From the NCBI GenBank assembly GCA_902493615.1, contig CABUQK010000083.1, forward strand, positions 1-9,181: a DNA stretch of 9,181 nucleotides, in the 5' to 3' direction. The position numbers were made by a program, and so were the translations under genes. The DNA is from an uncultured Collinsella sp. Lineage in GTDB: Bacteria > Actinomycetota > Coriobacteriia > Coriobacteriales > Coriobacteriaceae. Positions 1 to 4,559 of this stretch are shown here, piece after piece; position 1 is the first letter of the stretch; the number at the start of each line of letters is the position of its first letter. The notes below the pieces were generated by a model that worked only from the letters and a program-made list of their open reading frames with translations, searched no databases and was not told the DNA's origin.

Positions 1-36
1 CCGAGACGGTCCCGGGCTGACAATTTCGACTGTAAT

Positions 37-72
37 GGACGTTCTTAAATGACTAGTCGTTTAAGAACGTCC
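37..72. repeat. 36-bp near-perfect palindrome
   Basis: The arms 37-49 and 60-72 (GGACGTTCTTAAA and its reverse complement) match over 13 of 13 bases. The ten bases between them contain the 8-bp palindrome GACTAGTC, so 17 of 18 opposed pairs are complementary over the whole element. No T-tract follows on either strand, so it is not an ordinary intrinsic terminator. It could be an operator, a REP-like extragenic repeat, or an mRNA 3'-end stabiliser for the minus-strand transporter transcript. The symmetry is seen directly; the function is unknown. Confidence 0.75.
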
Positions 73-94
73 CCAAGAGCTAGCCGTTTGGGAC
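69..94. repeat. Second, imperfect palindrome adjoining the first
   Basis: The outer arms GTCCC (69-73) and GGGAC (90-94) are complementary, and the centre is GCTAGC (79-84). It overlaps the end of the first palindrome and shares with it the core CTAG-Y-CGTTT-RRGA, so the two look like diverged copies of one repeat unit. Several inner pairs are mismatched. Function unknown. Confidence 0.5.
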
Positions 95-119
95 AGTCTT
101 TGGTGGTGAAGCACGGAGA

Positions 120-222
120 CGGCTTTACGAGGGGCCTCAGGTTGGCGCAAGAAAGAGGAGCGAAGCGTACTTGGGTACGCGAGCGACGAATGAACGCCAA
201 GATGGGGTGGCTCGTAAAGCCG
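120..222. other. Foldable intergenic block with three nested stems
   Basis: Three complementary pairs are correctly nested: a 12-bp closing stem (120-131 with 211-222), an inner 6-bp stem (TTGGCG at 142-147 with CGCCAA at 195-200), and a terminal hairpin GCGTAC-TTGG-GTACGC (165-180). A further weak pairing, CCTC (135-138) with GGGG (204-207), fits between the first two. The block begins 7 bases after the stop codon of the minus-strand transporter gene, so it would lie in its 3' untranslated RNA. It could equally be transcribed from the plus strand or be a palindromic repeat at DNA level. No U-tract follows on either strand. I do not recognise a known RNA family. Confidence 0.5.
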
Positions 223-228
223 AGCGGG

Positions 229-804
229 TTAGTTGAGCCTAAGAGCCTTCTGGATGGGCAGGTAGAGGGCGCCGACCAGAATGGCGTTAAAGACGGCGGT
301 CATGGCAACGACGGGCAGCATGGCGGCGGCGAGCTCGCCTACCACGCCGAGCATGGCCATCTTGATGACCATGAAGATGACGCCGGAGACAAAGGTGGTC
401 AGGAAGGTTGCAACAATGGCGATGGCGGGCTTGACCTGACCGTTCTTGCCGGCGGCGTTGACGATGCCGGCCATGAGCATGGCGGCGATGCCCTCGGCGG
501 CAAAATCGACGAACGGCGAAGTGGTGGTGATCTGGATCACGGCAGCCGAGATGAGGCCAATGACGAGCGCCTGACCGATGTTGGGGCGAACGACCAGAAT
601 GGTGAGGCAGAAGGCCGAGATGATGAACTCGGGGCTGATCATACCGCCCGAAATGCTCGAGACTGCCTTGCCGACGGTGAAGTTGAGGATGAAGCCGGCG
701 GCGAGCAGGATGGCGAGCAGAACGAGGGCACGGACATCGAGTTTGCCGCGGTCGGCGGTCTGGACGGTGCGGGGCTGGGCGGTGGCGGTGGTGTTCTGAG
801 ACAT
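229..804 (-). CDS. TrpP-like ECF transporter S component, probable tryptophan uptake
   Basis: This 191-residue, very hydrophobic protein has about five to six membrane segments after a short polar N-terminus (residues 1-28). The order of motifs resembles the TrpP/ECF S-component family: a first helix at about 30-45, then GGMISPEF, a helix ending in VRPNIGQALVIG, a loop with TTTSPF, and C-terminal helices ending in YLPIQKALRLN. Length is close to the family's usual 170-190 residues. The ATG at 804 is chosen because AAAGGA (813-818) precedes it with 8-base spacing; the upstream in-frame extension would translate the terminator and is rejected. No EcfA or EcfT is next to it, as expected for group II S components that share one energising module. 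The tryptophan assignment rests on both the family resemblance and the Trp-codon leader upstream. The substrate is inferred. Confidence 0.75.
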   Translation of the reverse strand: MSQNTTATAQPRTVQTADRGKLDVRALVLLAILLAAGFILNFTVGKAVSSISGGMISPEFIISAFCLTILVVRPNIGQALVIGLISAAVIQITTTSPFVDFAAEGIAAMLMAGIVNAAGKNGQVKPAIAIVATFLTTFVSGVIFMVIKMAMLGVVGELAAAMLPVVAMTAVFNAILVGALYLPIQKALRLN

Positions 805-838
805 GGTGAAAATCCTTTCAAAAAGGGGAGTGTAAGAG

Positions 839-989
839 AAAAACGGAGGCGCGTGATGCGAATGCGATCGGGCTCGAGATAGAAAAAGGCCCCCGGTCGA
901 AACCGGAGGCCTTCCAATCACCTAGAGCGCAAAAGCAGGCGTGAGGGACTCACTGTCGACCGATCGTATTCGCATCACGCCACCACCAG
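839..989 (-). promoter_or_regulatory. Long-range inverted repeat pairing the Trp codons with a distal arm before a U5 tract
   Basis: On the minus-strand RNA the segment 980-960 of the leader gene is complementary to 871-851 at 20 of 21 positions (13 bp, one A·C mismatch, 7 bp). With a U·U mismatch and a one-base bulge, pairing extends across the Trp codons themselves (987-982 with 845-850). The distal arm ends at 844 and is followed at once by UUUUUCUCUU (843 onward). The helix encloses the leader stop codon and the first terminator. It could act as a second terminator masked by a ribosome stalled at the Trp codons, or as an RNase III-type processing stem. The complementarity is seen; the role is inferred. 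Confidence 0.55.
883..913 (-). terminator. Attenuator terminator between the Trp leader gene and the transporter
   Basis: On the minus strand AAGGCCTCCGG (913-903) pairs with CCGGGGGCCTT (896-886), including one G·U, around the loop TTTCGA. The pairing runs into a T5 tract (887-883), so it has the form of an intrinsic terminator. It lies 37 bases after the leader peptide stop and about 80 bases before the transporter start, so transcription reaching the transporter must read through it. A competing 7-bp pairing exists upstream (GGCGTGA at 981-975 with TCACGCC at 944-938), which joins the last Trp codon to a segment just after the leader stop. I could not identify a convincing classical antiterminator that overlaps the terminator's 5' arm. 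Confidence 0.85.
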
Positions 990-1018
990 TTGTTGAGAGA
1001 CTTCATCGTGTTCTTCAT
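950..1018 (-). CDS. Tryptophan attenuation leader peptide (22 aa)
   Basis: This small gene starts at the ATG at 1018 and ends with TGA at 952-950. It encodes a peptide beginning MKNTMKSLNNWWW and continuing RDANTIGRQ. Three consecutive Trp codons (codons 11-13, positions 988-980) are the hallmark of a trp attenuation leader, and the downstream intrinsic terminator completes the arrangement. GAAAGGAG (1034-1027) precedes the start with 8-base spacing, so it should be translated well. A second in-frame Met at codon 5 is less well placed. Established knowledge for trp leaders: low charged tRNA-Trp stalls the ribosome at these codons and changes RNA folding to allow read-through. Here the controlled gene is a transporter rather than the biosynthetic operon. 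Codons 11-20 also lie in one arm of a long inverted repeat. Confidence 0.9.
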   Translation of the reverse strand: MKNTMKSLNNWWWRDANTIGRQ

Positions 1019-1076
1019 GTCGGTGGCTCCTTTCATGATGCCGTGGCGCGGTCGCACCTTGTTGCTGTTGCGCTGC

Positions 1077-1085
1077 ACTATAGCA
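1077..1085 (-). promoter_or_regulatory. Probable promoter (extended -10) of the Trp leader-transporter unit
   Basis: The minus strand reads TGC-TATAGT (1085-1077), an extended -10 element one base from the TATAAT consensus. No good -35 hexamer is seen at 16-18 bases; the CCCC-containing stretch near 1102-1107 is poor. The start point would be near 1070, giving about 52 nt of RNA before the leader peptide. It lies between the terminators of the C69 peptidase gene and the leader gene, so the transporter forms its own transcription unit. Confidence 0.55.
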
Positions 1086-1104
1086 CAGCAAAGTGTGTGC
1101 GGGG

Positions 1105-1142
1105 AAATCTTTTTTAAAAAGATTTCAGGCGGGTTTCCCGCC
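1105..1142 (-). terminator. Second terminator-like hairpin after the C69 gene, with an AT palindrome
   Basis: On the minus strand GGCGGG-AAA-CCCGCC (1142-1128) is a perfect 6-bp hairpin followed, after TGAAATC, by T5 (1120-1116 on the plus strand reads A5). The T-tract belongs to a perfect AT palindrome, AAATCTTTTT (1105-1114) with AAAAAGATTT (1116-1125). The 7-base gap between hairpin and T-tract is longer than in an ideal terminator. It probably backs up the hairpin nearer the gene and insulates the Trp-leader promoter that follows. Confidence 0.5.
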
Positions 1143-1146
1143 GGTC

Positions 1147-1198
1147 AAAAGAGCGGGCTGAGCGGGCGAGGCTGCCATTGCTGCCTTGTCCGCTCAGC
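1147..1198 (-). terminator. Terminator of the C69 peptidase gene
   Basis: Seven bases after the stop, GCTGAGCGG (1198-1190) pairs with CCGCTCAGC (1165-1157) around a partly paired interior (AGGC/GCCT). A duplicated GAGCGG (1151-1156) lets the same 5' arm pair in a register that ends directly at TTTT (1150-1147). Either register gives a strong GC hairpin; the second has the better-placed though short T-tract. Confidence 0.65.
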
Positions 1199-1205
1199 TA
1201 AGACG

Positions 1206-3134
1206 TTACTCCTTATTGCGACGGTAGAGGAAGTAACCGCCCGCGGAGATGACGGCAACGCCAGCGATGGCGAATGCGGCCACCATGCGGCCATCAAAAC
1301 GATCACCGGTGGTGGGCAGGCCGCCCTTGGTGTTCGTCTTGTTGGTGGTTACCGTGGTCGTGGTGTCCGACTTGCCAGGCTTCTCGGGCTTGGTGGTGGG
1401 CTGCTCGGGCTTAGCGGGCTGCTCGGGGGTACCGGGCTGCTCAGGAGTACCAGGCTGATCCGGGGTTACCGGGTCGGTGGCAAGAGCGTCCTTGGCGTAG
1501 GTGATGGACACCTTGAGGCCGTTGGTCTCGGTGTTCAGGTCGCTCGGGGTGAAGGGCTGGTCGAAGTTTTCGGCCTTCTGATAGGCGCGCATCTCCTGGA
1601 GCAGGGCCTTGCACTTCTTGTAGGTGTTCTCGGTAGCAGCCTTGCCGGCCTTGTTGGCCAGGGCAGTGCGGCCCTCGGTGGTCGTCTCGGCTAGCATGGC
1701 GGCGTCAACTTCCTTGTTCTGCTCGATGAGCTCATTCTGGAGGGCGTCAAGATAGGCATGGACGCCAGCACCGAGGGTGGCACGATTCTCGAAGGCAAGC
1801 GAGCTGATGTCCATAAAGACGTAGTTGATGGAGTTCTCAGGCTCTTCGTTGTTTACAACGTCTGTTTCGTCGCAGTGGTCGAAAGATACGGTCTGGTCGC
1901 TGAAGTAGGGGCTGACCTCGGTCATCAGGGCGGAGTACAGCGGGATGGCGATGGAGAATTCAGCTCGAGAGAGCATCTCCCATTGGATGGTCGCAATTTC
2001 AGGGTTGAGGCCGTTGCGAATCTGGAAGAGATGGGCCTCACCGTTGCGCTCGGTGCCGATGCAATAGGCGCCATCGGTGTTGGCGCTGAGGCCGGGAACG
2101 TTTTCGCCACGATTGCCAAAGGCGCGAATAAGTTCAAAAGTATTCCAACCGGACTTTTCGGGTTGGAAGAACAGCGGCTGCATTTCATTTACCATGGCGC
2201 CAACCTTAGCGCGCGGTTTTTCGCTAGTGTCCTGGACGATTTCATAGTCGGTGCCCTCAGTAAGCGGAGCCCCAAGGTAATCGCGGCCCTGGACGTAGCG
2301 CGACCAAGCGTGAACGGAAGTTTTGTCGATGGGCGAACCGTAGGTCTGGGCAACATCGAACTGTCCGTCGTCGAAATACTTGGCGAAACCCTTTTCTTCA
2401 GGTAGGGACTTAATGCCTTCGGAGTGAATGCAGTTTACGGTGTCATCGAGGTTAACCTTGAAGTTGAGATTGCTGATATTGGGATTGAGCGATGCGATAT
2501 CATCGGTCAACTTCATGGCAATCCACTGATGGCCGGAAAGCGCGGCGAACAGCCAGGTCTCATTGTTGTCGGCAATGATGAGCTGGTCGTTGGCGTTGGC
2601 GCCCTGTTCGTTAATGAGCCTGCCGATGAGCTCGACTCCCTCGCGGGCCGTGCCGCTCTCGCCAAGGATGACGCCGGCGTAGACGTATTCGCTGATGCCT
2701 GTTTTGGTCAGGGGATCTGCGGCCTTTGCTTCGTCATTCATGCTCGTGCTCAGCGTGGCAGAGCAAGAAACGCCCTTCTCGTTAATTCCCGCTTCGGAGT
2801 AGGCGTCCCAGCGTCCGTGCCACTGCGAAGGGTGGTCGCGCACGTAGCTATAACGATATGTGGTCTTGGTCGAGGTGTATGCGAAGTCGGACTCGTCTGA
2901 GCCGTAGATATGGCCGGGACCATGCGAGGGTTCAATGCCATAGTGCTTGAGGTAACGTGTGCCAACGTCCTCGGTGCGGCCATAATACGTATTGCCATCG
3001 GCCGTTAGGTTTTTGCCCATGTAGATCTGCGTGCAGGCGAGCGCAGAGGTCGGCATGGACATGATGGTTGCAGCTCCAAAGGCGAGGCCTATGCCTAGCT
3101 TCTTGAGCGCGTTGACGGGGTGAGTTTTCCTCAT
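1206..3134 (-). CDS. Secreted, LPxTG-anchored C69-family dipeptidase
   Basis: This 642-residue protein fits peptidase family C69 (PepD-like N-terminal nucleophile hydrolases). Residues 1-33 form a signal peptide (basic MRKTHPVNALKK, hydrophobic core, TSALA). Residue 34 is a Cys followed by TQIYMGKNLTADGNTYYGRTED, which matches the mature N-terminus of C69 enzymes, where Cys is the nucleophile. The catalytic part runs to about 480, followed by a helical stretch and a wall spacer at 555-604 with PGTPEQP repeats and a Thr-rich tail. The sorting signal is LPTTG (606-610), a hydrophobic helix, and the tail YRRNKE. The expected role is hydrolysis of dipeptides or other amide substrates at the cell surface; the substrate is not readable from sequence. 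The start has GGGAGGG (3138-3144) a few bases upstream. No sortase gene lies in the window. The stop is followed by two terminators. Confidence 0.88.
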   Translation of the reverse strand: MRKTHPVNALKKLGIGLAFGAATIMSMPTSALACTQIYMGKNLTADGNTYYGRTEDVGTRYLKHYGIEPSHGPGHIYGSDESDFAYTSTKTTYRYSYVRDHPSQWHGRWDAYSEAGINEKGVSCSATLSTSMNDEAKAADPLTKTGISEYVYAGVILGESGTAREGVELIGRLINEQGANANDQLIIADNNETWLFAALSGHQWIAMKLTDDIASLNPNISNLNFKVNLDDTVNCIHSEGIKSLPEEKGFAKYFDDGQFDVAQTYGSPIDKTSVHAWSRYVQGRDYLGAPLTEGTDYEIVQDTSEKPRAKVGAMVNEMQPLFFQPEKSGWNTFELIRAFGNRGENVPGLSANTDGAYCIGTERNGEAHLFQIRNGLNPEIATIQWEMLSRAEFSIAIPLYSALMTEVSPYFSDQTVSFDHCDETDVVNNEEPENSINYVFMDISSLAFENRATLGAGVHAYLDALQNELIEQNKEVDAAMLAETTTEGRTALANKAGKAATENTYKKCKALLQEMRAYQKAENFDQPFTPSDLNTETNGLKVSITYAKDALATDPVTPDQPGTPEQPGTPEQPAKPEQPTTKPEKPGKSDTTTTVTTNKTNTKGGLPTTGDRFDGRMVAAFAIAGVAVISAGGYFLYRRNKE

Positions 3135-3273
3135 AATCCCTCCCAGCGTGCGAAAGCCCTCTGTCGCCAGAGGGCTTCAGCAAATAAAGACACCCCACTA
3201 GCGTAACGAACTGGAAACAATATTCATCTATGAAAGATACTTACTCGATAAGCGTAATGAAATATGCGATGAG
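3135..3273 (-). promoter_or_regulatory. Long 5' leader of the C69 gene with a GNRA-capped hairpin
   Basis: From the predicted start near 3273 to the ATG is about 139 nt without a convincing open frame. Near the gene, AAGCCCTCTG (3177-3168 on the minus strand) pairs perfectly over 10 bp with CAGAGGGCTT (3163-3154) across a GCGA tetraloop, which fits the GNRA class. The hairpin ends 9 bases before the GGGAGGG ribosome site and is followed only by TTTC, so a terminator role is weak. mRNA stabilisation or translational control is possible. I do not recognise a riboswitch. Confidence 0.5.
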
Positions 3274-3319
3274 TGGTTAATTATACTCAGTTTGTAGCTT
3301 TAGCCAAATAAAGACTCCC
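3181..3319. repeat. Direct repeat CAAATAAAGACNCCC, two copies
   Basis: CAAATAAAGACACCC (3181-3195) and CAAATAAAGACTCCC (3305-3319) agree at 14 of 15 positions and are 124 bases apart. One overlaps the -35 side of the C69 promoter and the other lies in its 5' leader. A weaker third match, GAATAAAGCG, starts at 3336. They may be regulator sites or a local duplication. The rest of the gene-free stretch 3178-3364 shows only AT-rich DNA with a short inverted repeat, TTCAT-CT-ATGAA, near 3225. Confidence 0.45.
3280..3308 (-). promoter_or_regulatory. Promoter of the C69 peptidase gene
   Basis: The minus strand carries a perfect TATAAT (3285-3280). TTTGGC (3308-3303) lies 17 bases upstream as a weak -35 element. 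The region is AT-rich compared with the genes, and no other consensus -10 lies closer to the gene. A direct-repeat copy (3305-3319) overlaps the -35 side and may mark an activator site. Confidence 0.6.
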
Positions 3320-3364
3320 TGCAATTACTGCACCTGAATAAAGCGTCTGGAAATACCCGAAATG

Positions 3365-3406
3365 AAAAATCCCCCGCTGTTTGGCAAATGCATAAACAGT
3401 AGGGGA
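3365..3406 (-). terminator. Terminator of the kinase-microprotein unit
   Basis: On the minus strand TCCCCTACTGTTT (3406-3394) pairs with AAACAGCGGGGGA (3382-3370), 12 of 13 positions with one A·C mismatch and one U·G, around an 11-base loop. T5 follows directly (3369-3365). It has all the marks of an intrinsic terminator and ends the unit about 35 bases after the microprotein stop, upstream of the C69 promoter. Confidence 0.85.
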
Positions 3407-3441
3407 GACGATAATTGGATGAATATCATACCAATGTAGAT

Positions 3442-3534
3442 TTACTTCTTTCGGCGGTGAATCACGTTGATGGCGTAACCGACGAGCATGGCCAAGACGA
3501 TGACAATAAAGCCGATCAGGGGATTGTCGTTCAT
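3442..3534 (-). CDS. 30-residue single-span membrane microprotein
   Basis: This is a very small gene with ATG at 3534 and TAA at 3444-3442. The peptide starts MNDNPLIGF, continues as one hydrophobic helix (about residues 6-25, IVIVLAMLVGYAINV) and ends in a basic tail, HRRKK. That gives one membrane span with the positive tail predicted to stay in the cytoplasm. Its ribosome site AGGAGG (3545-3540) is near consensus, sits 5 bases from the ATG, and overlaps the TAG stop of the lipid kinase gene, so translation is probably coupled. A strong terminator follows. Family unknown to me; it may assist the lipid kinase at the membrane, but that is only suggested by position. The good start site, clean hydrophobic frame and operon setting make a chance frame unlikely. 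Confidence 0.75.
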   Translation of the reverse strand: MNDNPLIGFIVIVLAMLVGYAINVIHRRKK

Positions 3535-3543
3535 GGGGTCCTC

Positions 3544-4461
3544 CTATTTTCCGAGCGGTGAGAATTCGTCGACGATGAGGTTTAGGGATTGCGGAAGCGC
3601 GCGGGCACCAAAGACGCCCGAGTTGCTGGAGATAATCTCGCCATCGAACTGCATGCCCAGCGACGGCGTACAGGTGATCTTGGCTTCCTTGGTCTGGATG
3701 ATCTTGAACTGCGGGCGCCCGAGTACCTTGCCGGCGGGGTCAAGCGCAGCGGTGATCACAGTAGGCAACAGCTGCACGGTGCGCACGGGTTCGATGACCG
3801 CAATGTCGACCATGCCATCGTTCATGCGGCAGTCGGGGAACAGGTTGATGTCGTTTTGGATGACCGAGGTGTTGCCGGCCATGCAGCAGATGCCGTCGAG
3901 CTCCTCGACAATGCCGTCATGCTCAATGGTAAAGTGCGCTACCGTAGGGTTGGGCGTGGCGAGCGCAGAGAGGAAGTAGGCGATCTCGCCGATGTCGTTT
4001 TTGGTGGGGGCGGCCTTCATCATGATCTCGGCGTCGAAGCCCGAGCCGGCGATGATGATAAAGCCGTGGCGCTTCTCGTTGCCGTCCTCGTCGAGCCAAA
4101 AGAGCTCGCCCATGTCGACTTTGACCGTGCGACCGGCGCGGCAAGCCTTGGCAAGCGCCGCTGCCTCGGGGGCATTGCCGATGTTGTTGAAGAACAGGCA
4201 GGCCGTACCGGAGGGGAAGACGAGCGTGGGGACACCGCATCCGCGCATCTGATCGAGCACGTTGGAGACGGTGCCGTCGCCGCCCGAAACGACCACGCGG
4301 TCAAACTCGCGCACGTCTGCCACGGCGTCCTCGGGCTCCATGCCATCGCCGATAAAACGCATCACGACCTCGTCGCCGCCCTGCGCGAGGGCGTGCGTAA
4401 ATGCGTAGATTTCATCTGAGCTGGGGCCCGATGCCGGGTTGTGGATGATAAGGCAGCGCAT
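3544..4461 (-). CDS. YegS/DagK-type lipid kinase
   Basis: This 305-residue protein has the diacylglycerol kinase catalytic fold of the bacterial DagK/YegS/BmrU group, which phosphorylates lipid alcohols such as diacylglycerol at the inner membrane face. Visible motifs are the N-terminal LIIHNPASG (4-12), the nucleotide-binding SGGDGTVSNVL (59-69) and a C-terminal QFDGE, typical of the second domain. Length is normal for the family. At 83-95 the usual GT-x-NDFAR segment reads PSGTACLFFNNIG, so the conserved Asn-Asp pair is absent from its normal place; substrate choice or activity may differ. The ATG at 4461 begins the conserved domain directly and lies close to the divergent promoter; no strong ribosome site is seen. 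It is the first gene of a two-gene unit with the microprotein. Confidence 0.82.
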   Translation of the reverse strand: MRCLIIHNPASGPSSDEIYAFTHALAQGGDEVVMRFIGDGMEPEDAVADVREFDRVVVSGGDGTVSNVLDQMRGCGVPTLVFPSGTACLFFNNIGNAPEAAALAKACRAGRTVKVDMGELFWLDEDGNEKRHGFIIIAGSGFDAEIMMKAAPTKNDIGEIAYFLSALATPNPTVAHFTIEHDGIVEELDGICCMAGNTSVIQNDINLFPDCRMNDGMVDIAVIEPVRTVQLLPTVITAALDPAGKVLGRPQFKIIQTKEAKITCTPSLGMQFDGEIISSNSGVFGARALPQSLNLIVDEFSPLGK

Positions 4462-4489
4462 ACTTACGTTCCCGTTCTGTGACTAACCG

Positions 4490-4497
4490 AGTATAGT
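4490..4497. promoter_or_regulatory. Overlapping divergent -10 elements between lipid kinase and RNase D genes
   Basis: The 8 bases AGTATAGT hold TATACT on the minus strand (4495-4490), facing the kinase gene, and TATAGT on the plus strand (4492-4497), facing the RNase D gene. Both are close to TATAAT and share the TATA core. Neither has a good -35 hexamer at 16-18 bases. The intergenic space is under 100 bases and both genes need a promoter in it, so a shared, bidirectional start region is plausible. Confidence 0.45.
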
Positions 4498-4559
4498 TGT
4501 AAGGCAATGCCGATATCCTACCCGTGTTTTTCGGGCCTAACCTTATTCGATGGGTTGAT

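Noticed and set aside
120..222. Known riboswitch in the foldable intergenic block
   Set aside because: It lies downstream of a gene rather than ahead of one on the minus strand, and I see no recognisable conserved core of the c-di-GMP, cobalamin, glycine or ZTP classes.
49..882. Long plus-strand open frame (277 codons) opposite the transporter gene
   Set aside because: It is antisense to a well-supported membrane protein gene. Its translation is rich in Gly, Asp and His, as expected for the reverse frame of a high-GC gene, and it resembles no domain.
805..921. N-terminal extension of the transporter to 921
   Set aside because: The extension would translate the attenuator terminator, has no ribosome site at its start and gives an Arg/His-rich sequence unlike the family. 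The ATG at 804 has AAAGGA at good spacing.
4524..4559. GTG start for rnd at 4524
   Set aside because: It adds 12 residues outside the RNase D domain and has no ribosome site. It is kept as an alternative because the preferred ATG also lacks a strong site.
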